Shown: in pieces, positions 9,217 through 18,993 of the stretch | Layout: the number at the start of each line of letters is the position of its first letter | Numbering within the stretch: position 1 is the first letter of the stretch | Source: Synechococcus sp. BSA11S | GTDB taxonomy: Bacteria; Cyanobacteriota; Cyanobacteriia; PCC-6307; Cyanobiaceae | Direction: 5' to 3' | DNA length: 64,000 nucleotides | Assembly: GCF_014224355.1 (NCBI RefSeq) | Contig: NZ_VNWP01000002.1 | Coordinates: 62,001-126,000 of the forward strand | Notes under the pieces: model-generated | Database searches by the model: none | Told to the model about the DNA's origin: nothing | What the model saw: only the letters and a program-made list of their open reading frames with translations | Translations under genes and position numbers: made by a program

Positions 9217-10141
9217 GCCGTGAGGCGGCTCGCCGGGCGCGGCTGATCGGCACGGCCGCCTGCTCACCGGCGGGCGGTTGTGCCGCGGGGCTCCTCTCGG
9301 CCGACGCCGACACCTCGGTGCTCTGGATACGAACCAGTTCGCGGCGTCCGGCCAGAACCACCTTGCTCAGTTCTCCCAGTCGCCCCTCCAGTTCGGTGAG
9401 CACCTGCTCGGCATAGCGGTTGGCGCCGTCCTGCACCGTGGTGGCCTCCTGGCGGGTGCGGCTGATCAGGGCCTCGCACTGTTGCTGGGTCTGCTGGCGG
9501 AACTGCAGCGCGTCGTTGTGGAGGCGCTCGGCTTCCGACTGGCTTTCGCGCTGGATGCGAAGCCCTTCCTGACGGATCTTCTCCAGCTCCTGCAGGCTCT
9601 GCTGGCGGGAGCGTTCGTGCTGCTCGCTCAGCTGGCGCTTCATCTCGGAGAAGTCCTGGTCGAGCTGCTGTCGCCGCTGCATGGCCTCCTGCTCCAGCTG
9701 CTGGCGGCGGCTGCTGAACTGCTGCTCGGTCTGGGCGAGCCGGGTCTGATGCTCCTGTTCGGTCTGGGCCACCTGCTGCCGGGCCGAGAGCAGGAGTTGC
9801 TCGCACTGCTGCCGGGCCTGCTCGCGCAGCTCGGTGACCTGACGCTCGGCCTCCTGGCGAACGGCGGCGGAATTGATCAGCTGCTCCCGCTCCTGGCGGG
9901 CCCGGCCGATGATCTCCTCAGCCTGCTGGCGGGCCTGGGCAATGAAACTCTCCCGCTGGCGCAGCAACTCCTCGGCCTGATCCAGCTGCGACGGCATGGC
10001 CTCACGGACCGCGTCCATCAGCTCGATCGCGTCCTGCTCATTGACAAGGCGGCCCCCGCTGAAGGGAATGCGGCTGCCCTCCAACACGATTTCTTCGAGC
10101 TGGTCGATCTGATCCAGCACGCTGATCCGAGTGTCGGCCAT
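9191..10141 (-). CDS. Conserved cyanobacterial coiled-coil protein (DivIVA / F-type ATPase b-like)
   Basis: A 316-residue protein that is almost entirely coiled coil between about residues 50 and 260, very rich in Gln, Glu and Arg with repeated AxxQAxxxIxxAR patterns. The N-terminal module (LDQIDQLEEIVLEGSRIPFSGGRLVNEQ region) is conserved in cyanobacteria; databases often label such proteins hypothetical or DivIVA/ATPase-b-like. It has no signal peptide or membrane segment. A structural, scaffold or cell-shape role is only a guess. It is 17 bases downstream of coaD on the same strand, and its end overlaps dacB. Confidence 0.7.
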   Translation of the reverse strand: MADTRISVLDQIDQLEEIVLEGSRIPFSGGRLVNEQDAIELMDAVREAMPSQLDQAEELLRQRESFIAQARQQAEEIIGRARQEREQLINSAAVRQEAERQVTELREQARQQCEQLLLSARQQVAQTEQEHQTRLAQTEQQFSSRRQQLEQEAMQRRQQLDQDFSEMKRQLSEQHERSRQQSLQELEKIRQEGLRIQRESQSEAERLHNDALQFRQQTQQQCEALISRTRQEATTVQDGANRYAEQVLTELEGRLGELSKVVLAGRRELVRIQSTEVSASAERSPAAQPPAGEQAAVPISRARRAASRLRQVAGRG

Positions 10142-10158
10142 CTCAACGGGGCAGAGGA

Positions 10159-10635
10159 TTACCGATTAAAGAGCCTGGCGAGGTCATCCGCCACTCCTGG
10201 CGGGACCATGTGGCGCACATCCCCACCGAAGCGGGCCACTTCCTTGACCACGCTGCTGCTGAGAAAGCTGTGGTGTGCGGCCGTGGCGAGGAACAGGGTT
10301 TCCACCTCCGCGGCCAGGCTGCGGTTGGTGTGGGCGATCTGAAGCTCGAACTCGAAATCGCTCATGGCCCGCAGCCCGCGCAGGATCACGGTGGAGTCGC
10401 AGCGTCTGGCGAAGTCGACGGTGAGGCCGTCGAAGCAGCTCACCTCGACTGTCTCCAGGTGGGCCGTGGCCTGGCGGATCTGGCTGAGCCGCTGCTCGAG
10501 GGGGAAGCTGGCCTGCTTGCTCGGGTTCTGCAGCACCGCCACCACCAACTCTCCGAACAGCCGCTCGGCCCGCTCGATCAGGTCCAGATGGCCCAGGGTG
10601 AGGGGATCGAAACTTCCGGGATACAGGGCCTTCAT
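10159..10635 (-). CDS. coaD: Phosphopantetheine adenylyltransferase
   Basis: Transfers AMP from ATP to 4'-phosphopantetheine to make dephospho-CoA, the fourth step of coenzyme A synthesis in the cytoplasm. At 158 residues it has the standard length. The nucleotidyltransferase motif is [17 protein letters not shown] (the T/HxGH loop is TLGH), and [13 protein letters not shown] and [11 protein letters not shown] match the family. The start at MKALYPGS is chosen over the longer open frame. It precedes the coiled-coil gene on the minus strand and is divergent from the flavin reductase gene. Confidence 0.97.
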   Translation of the reverse strand: MKALYPGSFDPLTLGHLDLIERAERLFGELVVAVLQNPSKQASFPLEQRLSQIRQATAHLETVEVSCFDGLTVDFARRCDSTVILRGLRAMSDFEFELQIAHTNRSLAAEVETLFLATAAHHSFLSSSVVKEVARFGGDVRHMVPPGVADDLARLFNR

Positions 10636-10748
10636 GGGAGGTCGGTCATGGGGCCCCCTGCAGGGAAGCGTTGGCGCGGATCCTATGGACGATGCCGCTG
10701 CAGGCGATGGCACTGCCTAAAGTCAGGGTATCGACCGCGACAGGGCAG

Positions 10749-11264
10749 ATGGCCACCGACGCTCCCACCAGCCCCGCCAGTGGCGGCCTCGATGCCGCCG
10801 CCAAGAAAACACTGCTGCGCAAGATCCCCCACGGGCTGTTCATCTGCGGCGTGGCAGAGGGCGACACCGTCAACGGCTTCACCGCCAGCTGGGTCACCCA
10901 GGGCTCCTTCGAACCACCCCTGGTGGTGGTGGCCGTGCGGGCCGATTCCACCAGCAACGGCATCATCCAGCGCACCCGGCGCTTTTCACTCAACGTGCTC
11001 GCGGCCGACCAGAAGGACCTGGCGGCGGTCTTCTTCAAGCCCCAGAACGGAGTCGGTGGCCGCTTCGACGCCGCTCCCTACACCCTGGGTCCCCTCGGTC
11101 TGCCGATCCTGGAGGCTGCTCTCGGCGCCGTCGAATGTGAGCTGGTGGGTGAGGTGGCCCATGGCGATCACACCGTGTTCGTGGCGGAAGTGAAAAGTGC
11201 CGTGCTGCAGCGCGACGGAGCCGCCCTCGAGCTCGGTCCCACCGGCTGGCAGTACGGAGGCTGA
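10749..11264 (+). CDS. Flavin reductase-like domain protein
   Basis: A 171-residue FMN-binding split-barrel protein. Family features are [36 protein letters not shown] (flavin phosphate-binding region), [13 protein letters not shown] and the C-terminal HTVFVAEV strand. It resembles the flavin reductase module at the C-terminus of cyanobacterial diflavin flavoproteins, but here it stands alone. It probably reduces free or bound flavin with NAD(P)H; the partner is unknown. The start at ATG 10749 (MATDAPTSP) is preferred, since the upstream codons look like leader sequence. The stop is 23 bases before uvrC. Confidence 0.85.
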   Translation: MATDAPTSPASGGLDAAAKKTLLRKIPHGLFICGVAEGDTVNGFTASWVTQGSFEPPLVVVAVRADSTSNGIIQRTRRFSLNVLAADQKDLAAVFFKPQNGVGGRFDAAPYTLGPLGLPILEAALGAVECELVGEVAHGDHTVFVAEVKSAVLQRDGAALELGPTGWQYGG

Positions 11265-11287
11265 GCCGGGCCCCGGAGTCAGCCGCC

Positions 11288-13273
11288 ATGGGCCGCATCG
11301 CCCAGCCCCTGCTGACCGATCCCGATCGCCTCAGCCAGCGCCTCAGGGAGCTGCCCGCCGAACCGGGTTGTTACCTGATGCGCGACGTCGATGACCGCAT
11401 TCTCTACATCGGTAAATCGAAGAGCCTGCGCAGCCGTGTGCGCAGTTACTTCCGCGATTCGCATGATCTGAGCCCCCGCATCCATCTGATGGTGCGTCAG
11501 GTCTGCGAGATCGAATTCATCGTCACCGACAGTGAAGCCGAGGCGCTGGCGCTCGAGTCCAACCTGATCAAGGCCCACCAGCCGCACTTCAACGTACTGC
11601 TCAAGGACGACAAGAAATACCCCTACCTCTGCATCACCTGGAGCGAGCCCTACCCGCGCATCTTCATCACCCGGCGGCGGCGCCTGCGCAGCCCGCTCGA
11701 CCGTTTCTACGGACCCTATGTGGACGTGGGCCTGCTGCGGCGCACCTTCTTTCTGGTCAAACGGGTGTTTCCCCTGCGCCAGAGGCCCCAGCCCCTCTAC
11801 CGCGATCGCACCTGCCTCAACTTCGACATCGGCCGCTGCCCGGGGGTGTGCCAGGAGAAGATCAGCCCCGAGGCCTATCAGCAGACGCTGCGCAAGGTGG
11901 CGATGGTGTTCCAGGGTCGCAGCGATGAGCTGCTGGAGCTGCTGCGCGGCCAGATGGAGCGCTACGCCGAGCGTCAGGATTATGAGCAGGCCGCCCGGGT
12001 GCGCGATCAGCTGCAGGGCCTCGAGCAGCTCACGGCCGAGCAGAAGATGACCCTTCCCGACGCCTCGGTGTCACGGGATGTGCTGGCCCTGGCGGCCGAT
12101 CACCGGCTGGCGGCGGTGCAGCTCTTTCAGATGCGGGCCGGTCGGCTGGTGGGACGGCTGGGCTACACGGCGGAGGCCTCGATCGCCAGCCCCGGGGCGA
12201 TCCTGCAGCGGGTGCTCGAGGAGCACTACGCCCAGGTGGAGCCGGTGGAGATTCCCCCCGAGGTGCTGGTGCAGGTCACCCTGCCCAATCAGGAGCTTGT
12301 CCAGGAGTGGTTGAGCGAACGTCGGGGCCGGAAGGTGCGGGTGTTGCACCCGCAGCGCCAGGCGAAGGCCGAGCTGATCGAACTGGTGGAGCGCAACGCG
12401 GCCTTCGAGCTCAGCCGGGCCCAGCGCAGCGCCGAGCAGCATCAGCTGGCCAATGAAGATCTGGCCCAGCTGCTGGAGTTGCCCCAGCCGCCCCGCCGCA
12501 TCGAGGGCTACGACATCAGCCACATCCAGGGCAGTGATGCGGTGGCCTCCCAGGTGGTGTTCGTCGACGGGCTGCCGGCCAAGCAGCACTACCGCAAGTA
12601 CCGGATCCAGAGCAGCAGCATCAGCGCCGGCCACAGCGACGACTTCATGGCGATGGCGGAGATCATGCGCCGCCGCTTTCGCCGCTGGTCGGAGGCCAAG
12701 GCCGAGGGGGCCGACCTGGGGCAGCTGCGCCGCAGCACCGACACCGCCCTGCATACCGGCGGTCTGGGCGACTGGCCTGATCTGGTCATGATCGATGGCG
12801 GCAAGGGCCAGCTTTCGGCGGTGATGGAGGCCCTGCGCGAGCTGGATCTGCACGAGGAGCTGGTGGTCTGCTCCCTGGCCAAGCAGCGGGAGGAGGTGTT
12901 TCTGCCCGGTGCCAGCCAGCCATTGGAGAGCGAGCCCGACCAGCTGGGGCTGCTGCTGCTGCGGCGGCTGCGCGACGAGGCCCACCGCTTCGCGGTCAGC
13001 TTCCACCGCCAGCAGCGGGGGGAGCGGATGAAGCGCTCGCGGCTCTCGGAGATTCCGGGGCTGGGTCCCAAGCGGGTCAAGGACCTGCTGGCCCATTTCC
13101 GCTCGATCGATGCCATCCAGCTGGCGAGCCCCGAGCAGATCGCCAAGGCCCCAGGGGTGGGTCCGGCCCTGGCCCAGCAGGTGTGGAGCTACTTCCATCC
13201 CGGGGACCACGAGCAGGATTCCGGCGGCGAATCCTCGAGCCAGCCGCTCAAGGGGCTCGTCGGCCGGGGCTGA
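11288..13273 (+). CDS. uvrC: Excinuclease ABC subunit C
   Basis: The nuclease of nucleotide excision repair, which makes both incisions around a UvrAB-marked lesion. The 661 residues show the full domain order: an N-terminal GIY-YIG nuclease ([22 protein letters not shown], residues about 20-100), a UVR motif near residues 220-255 ([16 protein letters not shown]), the RNase H-like domain ([24 protein letters not shown]), and a C-terminal helix-hairpin-helix pair ([25 protein letters not shown]). The start at ATG 11288 follows the flavin reductase gene closely. Confidence 0.98.
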   Translation: MGRIAQPLLTDPDRLSQRLRELPAEPGCYLMRDVDDRILYIGKSKSLRSRVRSYFRDSHDLSPRIHLMVRQVCEIEFIVTDSEAEALALESNLIKAHQPHFNVLLKDDKKYPYLCITWSEPYPRIFITRRRRLRSPLDRFYGPYVDVGLLRRTFFLVKRVFPLRQRPQPLYRDRTCLNFDIGRCPGVCQEKISPEAYQQTLRKVAMVFQGRSDELLELLRGQMERYAERQDYEQAARVRDQLQGLEQLTAEQKMTLPDASVSRDVLALAADHRLAAVQLFQMRAGRLVGRLGYTAEASIASPGAILQRVLEEHYAQVEPVEIPPEVLVQVTLPNQELVQEWLSERRGRKVRVLHPQRQAKAELIELVERNAAFELSRAQRSAEQHQLANEDLAQLLELPQPPRRIEGYDISHIQGSDAVASQVVFVDGLPAKQHYRKYRIQSSSISAGHSDDFMAMAEIMRRRFRRWSEAKAEGADLGQLRRSTDTALHTGGLGDWPDLVMIDGGKGQLSAVMEALRELDLHEELVVCSLAKQREEVFLPGASQPLESEPDQLGLLLLRRLRDEAHRFAVSFHRQQRGERMKRSRLSEIPGLGPKRVKDLLAHFRSIDAIQLASPEQIAKAPGVGPALAQQVWSYFHPGDHEQDSGGESSSQPLKGLVGRG

Positions 13274-13378
13274 CCCAGCCTGTTCTCAGCCATCGCCGTC
13301 GCGGCATGCTCCGATCGAGAGCCCGCCAAGCCCGGTGGCGGATTCCCCTAACTTGAGGCACTGCCCTTTCCTGCCCTG

Positions 13379-13969
13379 ATGACGCTCCCGGCCCTGCCCC
13401 CGGAGGCCTATCTCTGGTTCAAGACCCTGCACATCGTGGGGGTCGTGGTGTGGTTCGCCGGGCTCTTCTACCTCGTGCGGCTGTTCATCTATCACGTGGA
13501 GGCCGAGGGGCTGGAGGACCCTGTGCGCAGCGCCTTCCAGGCGCAGTACGCCCTGATGGAGCGCCGGCTGGCCGGCATCATCACCACCCCGGGGATGGTG
13601 GTGGCCGTGGTCATGGCAGCGGGCTTGCTGATCGCCCAGCCAGCCTGGCTGCAGCAGGGCTGGATGCACGCCAAGCTGGCCGTGGTGGTGGCCCTGCTCG
13701 TCTATCACTGGTTCTGCTATCGCCTGATGGGTCAGCTGAGCCAGGGCACCTGCCGCTGGAGCGGCCGGCAGCTGCGGGCCCTCAACGAGCTGCCCACCCT
13801 GATGCTGGTGCTGGTGGTGATGCTGGTGGTGTTCAAGGGGCAGTTCCCCACCGGAGCGGCCACCTGGTTCCTGGTGGCCCTGGTGGTGGCGATGGCCGGC
13901 TCGATCCAGTTCTATGCCCGCTGGCGGCGGCTGCGCCTGGAGCAGGAGGCCCTCGCCGGTGGCGCCTGA
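13379..13969 (+). CDS. hemJ: Protoporphyrinogen IX oxidase HemJ
   Basis: An integral membrane oxidase that makes protoporphyrin IX for heme and chlorophyll in most cyanobacteria. The 196 residues form about four to five membrane helices. The signature WFKTLHIVGVVVWFAGLFYLVRLF near the N-terminus carries the heme-coordinating histidine, and HAKLAVVVALLVYHWF carries the conserved lysine/histidine pair. RALNELPTLMLVLVVMLVV is the next hydrophobic block. The gene follows uvrC after 105 bases and its end overlaps the next gene, so the two are likely cotranscribed. Confidence 0.93.
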   Translation: MTLPALPPEAYLWFKTLHIVGVVVWFAGLFYLVRLFIYHVEAEGLEDPVRSAFQAQYALMERRLAGIITTPGMVVAVVMAAGLLIAQPAWLQQGWMHAKLAVVVALLVYHWFCYRLMGQLSQGTCRWSGRQLRALNELPTLMLVLVVMLVVFKGQFPTGAATWFLVALVVAMAGSIQFYARWRRLRLEQEALAGGA

Positions 13970-14612
13970 GCATCCTCTGGTGCCCGTGCTCCGGGGGGTG
14001 GGTGCCTCCTGTTGCCCCGGGCGGCTCAATTTTCACTGCCACACCATCTGCAGCGACGGCAGCCTCCAGCCGGAGGGGCTGGCTGACCAGGCGGTGGATC
14101 TGGGTCTTGAGCACTTCGCGGTGACCGATCACCACAGCGTCGCGGCCCTTGCACCGCTTCGCCGACGATTGGCGCTGCACCGGGAGCGGGGCCTGGGGGT
14201 TCCCACCCTCTGGAGCGGGGTGGAGATCAGCTGCCTGCTGGAAGGCTGCCTGGTTCATGTGCTCGGCCTTGGCTTCGACCCGGATCACCCCGCCCTTGGG
14301 CCCTACCTCGAGGGCAGCGCCGTGGTGGGCAAGGCGCTGCGGGCCGGGGCCGTGCGCCGGGCGATCCATGCCGCCGGCGGACTGGCCCTGCTGGCCCACC
14401 CAGCCCGCTATCGGCTGCCCTATCACCTCCTGATCGCCGCGGCGGCCGAGCTGGGCTTCGATGGCGCCGAGGCCTTCTACGACTACGAACAAGGGCAGCG
14501 CTGGCGCCCGTCTCCTCTGGTGTGCGATGCGATCGCGGCCCAGCTGAGTCGGCTGGGATTGCTGACAAGTTGCGGTACCGATACCCATGGGCTGGGGCTC
14601 GGTGGCCGCTAG
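13959..14612 (+). CDS. PHP-domain metal-dependent phosphoesterase
   Basis: A 217-residue PHP-domain hydrolase. The metal-binding motifs are readable in order: NFHCHTICSDGS (HxH...D), VTDHHSV, SGVEISC, HVLGLG, LLAHPARY and SCGTDTHG. Relatives act on nucleoside 3',5'-bisphosphates or trim RNA 5' ends, but the substrate cannot be told from sequence. The start is taken as GTG 13959, with AGGAGG about ten bases upstream inside the hemJ end, giving an 11-base overlap with hemJ. Other in-frame GTG codons lie nearby, so the first residues are uncertain. Confidence 0.85.
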   Translation: MAPEHPLVPVLRGVGASCCPGRLNFHCHTICSDGSLQPEGLADQAVDLGLEHFAVTDHHSVAALAPLRRRLALHRERGLGVPTLWSGVEISCLLEGCLVHVLGLGFDPDHPALGPYLEGSAVVGKALRAGAVRRAIHAAGGLALLAHPARYRLPYHLLIAAAAELGFDGAEAFYDYEQGQRWRPSPLVCDAIAAQLSRLGLLTSCGTDTHGLGLGGR

Positions 14613-14641
14613 GCTCATCCATAGGTTTCCGTTCCCTGACC

Positions 14642-15187
14642 ATGGGTCTGCTTGATCGTCTGCTCGGCAACCGCTCCGAAGGAGCCTTTTCGTCCAAGGG
14701 CGCCAGGGAGAAACCGGCCAAGGCGAAGCAGGAAGAGAGCTTCTACCTCGATCCAGACGCCTCCAGCAGCCTGGGCGATGTCAAGTTCATGCGCCGTTCG
14801 AACAAGATCCGCCACACCTTCCCCGGCAACGCCGACAACCCCGGCGGCAAGGAAATGATCCAGGAAGTGGATTCGATGGCCGCACGGCTCGAGAAAGCCA
14901 GCACCGGCCTCCCCGGCACCGAGGTCAGCACTGCCACCACCAGCCCCAGTGGCGGAGTGCCCAAGCCGGTCAAGAAGACCTTTGTCGAGAAGATGAGCTC
15001 GGCCGAGCTGAGCAATCGGCTGCGTGGTGCCGCCGTGGGTGGTGTGAACGCCGCTGGTGGTACAGCGCCCGCCGCTCGCAAGCCCGACGGCAGTTCAAGC
15101 GAAGGCCAGCCGGCCATCAGCCGCCAGCAGGCCAAGCCCGGTGCCATCGACCCGTTCAAGGACATGGCCAAGGAGATCAATTCCTGA
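14642..15187 (+). CDS. Conserved cyanobacterial protein of unknown function
   Basis: A 181-residue hydrophilic protein with no signal peptide or membrane segment. It begins MGLLDRLLGN and has a core FYLDPDASSSLGDVKFMRRSNKIRHTFP that I associate with cyanobacterial hypotheticals. The remainder is low complexity, rich in Ser, Gly, Ala and Lys, and ends DPFKDMAKEINS. The ATG at 14642 is chosen because conservation begins there; the open frame extends upstream into the PHP gene. It converges with cobN, nine bases away. No function can be assigned. Confidence 0.68.
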   Translation: MGLLDRLLGNRSEGAFSSKGAREKPAKAKQEESFYLDPDASSSLGDVKFMRRSNKIRHTFPGNADNPGGKEMIQEVDSMAARLEKASTGLPGTEVSTATTSPSGGVPKPVKKTFVEKMSSAELSNRLRGAAVGGVNAAGGTAPAARKPDGSSSEGQPAISRQQAKPGAIDPFKDMAKEINS

Positions 15188-15196
15188 TCTGCAGCC

Positions 15197-18100
15197 TCAA
15201 CCCTCCACCAGGCTCTCACTGCTGAGCACCAGCTGCCTCAGCCGCTCCAGTTGTTCCGGGCCTGCCCCTTCCCACAGCTGGCGGTTGTGGGCTTCCAGCA
15301 GTCGCTCGGCCATGTCGCGCAGGGCCCAGGGGTTGGCCTGGCGCAGGAAGGCCAGCATCTCCTCATCCCCCAGCCAGGTGTCGCAGATGGCGGCGTAGCT
15401 CCAGTCAGGCACCCGACCGGTGCTGGCGTCGTAGGCGAAGAGGTAATCGAGACTGGCGGCCAGCTCGAAGCCCCCCTTGTAGCCATGGGCGCGCATCCCC
15501 TCGATCCAGCGGGGATTGAGCACCCTCGAGCGCAGCACCTTGTCGAGTTCTCGCTCCAGCCGATGAACACGCGGTCGCTGGTGTCGGGAGTGATCGCCGA
15601 ACCACAGGGCCGGAGCTGACCCCCGCACCCGCTCGGTGGCCGCGCTCAGCCCACCCTGGAACTGGTAGTAGTCGTCGGAATCCAGCAGATCATGCTCCCG
15701 GTTGTCCTGGTTGTGCAGCACCACCTGCACCTGGCGCAGCCGTTGCTCCAGCCCGCCGCGGTCGGCAATCGCCTCGCCGCTGCCCTCGTAGCGCCAGCCG
15801 CTCCAGTTGAGATACGCCTCGCCCAGATCGCTGCGCTCCTCCCACTGGCCACTGTCGATCAGCCCCTGCAGTCCAGCGCCGTAGGCCCCGGGGGCTGATC
15901 CGTAGACCCTCGCGCAGTGGCCCTCGCGGCGCAGAGCTGCCGCCAGGGGATTGTCCGGCTCCGGTTCCTGCAGGCCCCCCACCAGGGCGGTGGCCCGGTT
16001 GACCCAGCCCACCAGCTGGGGGAAGGCATCCCGGAACAGCCCCGAGATGCGCAGGGTCACATCCACCCGGGGGCGCCCCAGCAGGGAGAGCGGGATGATC
16101 TCCAGGTCCACCATCCGCCGGGTGGGTCCATCCCAGACGGGCCTCACACCCATCAGCGCCAGGGTCTGGGCAATGTCTTCCCCGCCGTTGCGCATGGTGG
16201 CGGTGCCCCAGACCGAGAGTGCCAGGTGGCGCAGGTCGTCGCCCTCCTCCTGCAGATGCAGCTCCAGCAGCAGTTCGGCGCTGCGCCGGCCCAGGTCCCA
16301 GGCCGCTTCGCTGGGCAGTCCGCGCAGATCGACGCTGTAGAAGTTGCGGCCGGTGGGCAGCAGGTCGGGTCGGCCGCGGGTGGGAGCTCCGGAAGGCCCG
16401 GCGGCGATCCGCTCCCCCGCCACCCCCGCCAGAAAGGCCTGCTGTTCGGCCTCGCCGCAGCGCAGCAGTCGAGGGAGCAGATCGCCACGGACCCGCTCCA
16501 GCACAGAGCGGGTGATGGCGCCGCAGGGGGGGAGAGCCGCCAGGGGCTCCACCAGCAGAGGCCGCAGCAGTTGCAGGGCCCAGTCCTCCAGCAGGGCCAC
16601 CCCATCACCGATCCGGCGACAGGCCCCGTCGGCAGGCTCCGGTGCTGCAACGGCTGAGAGCAGCAGCTGCCGATCGACCGGATCCAGGGGCTCCTCCTCC
16701 GGGTCCGCCCAGGGGTCGAGCGCCAGCCCCAGGTCCCGGGCCAGCGCCTGGGTCAGCCCGGGCCCTTCGGCCAGGGGCGGCCGCGCCAGGCACAGCAGCA
16801 GCTCCAGCAGCGGTTCCTCAGAGGGCAGCCGGCCGAAGGTGTGCAGGCCGGTTCGGATCTGGGCCTCCTTGAGCTCGCAGAGGTAGCCATCGGCCCGATC
16901 GATGCGGCCCTCCAGATCGCCGGCCTCCAGCGGCAGCTCCAGGGTTTCGAGGGTCTCGGCCAGCCGCTGGAGCAGGGGATCTCTCCGCTCGCTGCCCAGC
17001 TGGCACGCCTCCCAGTACTCATCGAGCAGGGCCTCCAGGGCCTGGAGCGGTCCGTGCAGCCCCGCCCGGCCCAGGGGTGGGGTGAGATGGTCGAGGATCA
17101 CGGCCTGGGCGCGGCGCTTGGCCTGGGACCCTTCGCCGGGATCGTTGACGATGAAGGGATAGAGGTGGGGCATGGGCCCCAGGGCCCATTCGGGGAAACA
17201 CCGGCCTGAGAGCCCCAGTCCCTTGCCGGGCAGCCACTCCAGGTTGCCGTGCTTGCCCACGTGCACCACCAGCTGGGATCTCTCCACCTCCCGCAGCCAG
17301 AGGTACTGGGCCAGGTAGGCGTGGGTGGGCGGCAGATCCGGGCTGTGGTAGCTGAGGCTGGGGTCGCGGTCGTAGCCCCGCTCCGGCTGGATCAGCACAT
17401 GGACGTGGCCGAAGCGCAGACCCCGGATCGGAAAACCGGCTCCGCTCGGGGTTGTTTCCAGTCCACTGTCCTGATCGGCGGGGCCCCAGCGCCGCTCGAT
17501 CAGTTCCCGTCCCTCCTGCGGAAGGCCGCCGTACCAGCGGTGATAGGTGGCCAGGGGGAGGTGGTCCAGGGGTGGCCGGTGGCCGCTCTCAGCATCGTTG
17601 CTGCGGCCCGCCAGCAGCCGCTCGATCAGCTCCTGGCCATCGTGCGGCAGGGCTGCCTCCCCCTCCCCCAGGTGGTAACCGGCGGCGGCCAGCCAATGCA
17701 GCATGGACGCCGCACTTGCGGGGGTATCCAGGCCGACGCCGTTGGCCAGGCGGCTGTTGCGGGTGGGGTAGTTGGCGAGCACCAGCGACAGGCGCCGCTG
17801 CGCAGGGGCTGTTTCCCGCAGGCTCACCCAGGCCCCCACCAGATGGGCGATCCAGTCGAGGCGCTCCTCATCCGGCACGTAGCGATGCAGGGCAGTGGTC
17901 AGCCGGGCATCGGCCCGCTCCGCCGCCTGCTTGAACGCCCCGATCCGGGTGGTGAGGCGACCATCAAGCTCCGGCAGCGCCACCTGCAGACTCAGGTCGA
18001 GCGGTCCCAGGCCGATGCTGCTGCTCTCCCAGCGTTCGCGGCTGGAGCTGCTGCAGAGCAACTGCAGCACCGGCACGTTCAGGGCCTCCCAGAGCGGTGC

Positions 18101-18904
18101 GCCCAGGCCCGCCTCCTCGAACTGCACCGAGGCGAAGGAGGTGGTGCAGAGCACAGCCTGTACCCCTTCGCGCCCCAGCAGGTCGGCCACACCGCGCTGC
18201 ACCCCGGCCTCGCGCAGGCCGCTCACCCAGAGGGCCCTGGGACAGAGGCCCCGTCGGCGCAGGGCGGCCAGGGTGGCCTCCGCCAGGGCCGTGTCGCCCG
18301 CCTGCAGCAGGGCGCGGTAAAGCACCAGGCCGATGCGGGGTCCGGGATCCGCCCGCCAGTCGTGGGGGGCGGGATCGGGCAGAGGGACCACCAGGGGCGG
18401 CTCCGGCCGCTTCCCATCCAGCAGGGCGGCGAGGCAGAGCAGCACCCGGCGCAGGTTCACGCGACCCCCTTCCCGCAGGCAGCGGCCGATCGCCACCGCC
18501 AGGGCTGGAGTCACGTTGCCCAGGCCTTCCAGGTCGCCCTCCTCCTCCCTGGTGCCCGCCACCACGATCAGCTGGCGGCCAGGGCCGTCCGCCCAGTGGC
18601 GCAGTTGCTCGAGGCCATAGCTCCAGTGACCCCGTCCCCCCAGCAGGCGGACCAGCACCAGCTGGGTGGCCTCCAGGCTGGAGGCCAGGTAGTGGTCGAT
18701 CACGGCCGGGTGATCCAGGGCCGCGAGGTTGAGGCCGCGGACCTCCTGGCTGAGCAGCGTCGGTTCATCGCCCAGCAGGCCCGCCAGGGTGGTCAGGTCG
18801 GTGTCGGCGCTGCTGAGCAGCAACAGGGGCGCGGAGGGTTGCTCCACGAAGAGGGGACCATCCGTTTCGCCGAAGGCGCCGGGAACTGCCGCAAGCCGAT
18901 GCAT
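15197..18904 (-). CDS. cobN: Cobaltochelatase subunit CobN
   Basis: The large substrate-binding subunit that inserts cobalt into hydrogenobyrinate a,c-diamide (or an earlier corrinoid) in B12 synthesis. The protein has 1235 residues from ATG 18904 (MHRLAAVPG); a GTG seven codons earlier is also possible. Recognition comes from LVLANYPTRNSRLANGVGLDTP, VVHVGKHGNLEWLPGKGLGLS, LYPFIVNDPGEGSQAKRRAQAVILDH and SVWGTATMRNGGEDIAQTLALMG. These are CobN-type and not those of the related magnesium chelatase ChlH. In cyanobacteria CobN probably borrows ATPase subunits from magnesium chelatase. It is divergent from ilvE and close to B12-dependent metH. Confidence 0.95.
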   Translation of the reverse strand: MHRLAAVPGAFGETDGPLFVEQPSAPLLLLSSADTDLTTLAGLLGDEPTLLSQEVRGLNLAALDHPAVIDHYLASSLEATQLVLVRLLGGRGHWSYGLEQLRHWADGPGRQLIVVAGTREEEGDLEGLGNVTPALAVAIGRCLREGGRVNLRRVLLCLAALLDGKRPEPPLVVPLPDPAPHDWRADPGPRIGLVLYRALLQAGDTALAEATLAALRRRGLCPRALWVSGLREAGVQRGVADLLGREGVQAVLCTTSFASVQFEEAGLGAPLWEALNVPVLQLLCSSSSRERWESSSIGLGPLDLSLQVALPELDGRLTTRIGAFKQAAERADARLTTALHRYVPDEERLDWIAHLVGAWVSLRETAPAQRRLSLVLANYPTRNSRLANGVGLDTPASAASMLHWLAAAGYHLGEGEAALPHDGQELIERLLAGRSNDAESGHRPPLDHLPLATYHRWYGGLPQEGRELIERRWGPADQDSGLETTPSGAGFPIRGLRFGHVHVLIQPERGYDRDPSLSYHSPDLPPTHAYLAQYLWLREVERSQLVVHVGKHGNLEWLPGKGLGLSGRCFPEWALGPMPHLYPFIVNDPGEGSQAKRRAQAVILDHLTPPLGRAGLHGPLQALEALLDEYWEACQLGSERRDPLLQRLAETLETLELPLEAGDLEGRIDRADGYLCELKEAQIRTGLHTFGRLPSEEPLLELLLCLARPPLAEGPGLTQALARDLGLALDPWADPEEEPLDPVDRQLLLSAVAAPEPADGACRRIGDGVALLEDWALQLLRPLLVEPLAALPPCGAITRSVLERVRGDLLPRLLRCGEAEQQAFLAGVAGERIAAGPSGAPTRGRPDLLPTGRNFYSVDLRGLPSEAAWDLGRRSAELLLELHLQEEGDDLRHLALSVWGTATMRNGGEDIAQTLALMGVRPVWDGPTRRMVDLEIIPLSLLGRPRVDVTLRISGLFRDAFPQLVGWVNRATALVGGLQEPEPDNPLAAALRREGHCARVYGSAPGAYGAGLQGLIDSGQWEERSDLGEAYLNWSGWRYEGSGEAIADRGGLEQRLRQVQVVLHNQDNREHDLLDSDDYYQFQGGLSAATERVRGSAPALWFGDHSRHQRPRVHRLERELDKVLRSRVLNPRWIEGMRAHGYKGGFELAASLDYLFAYDASTGRVPDWSYAAICDTWLGDEEMLAFLRQANPWALRDMAERLLEAHNRQLWEGAGPEQLERLRQLVLSSESLVEG

Positions 18905-18993
18905 CGATCCATCCTCGTTCCTGACGGTGAGAAGATCGAGGCCCGTCCACGGTGCGGTGCCGCCCGCCCCTCCCCCATCCCAAGCGTCTCCGC

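Noticed and set aside
15197-18904. Magnesium chelatase subunit ChlH instead of CobN
   Set aside because: The protein is shorter than ChlH and carries CobN-type blocks such as KHGNLEWLPGKGLGLS; nearby B12 genes agree.
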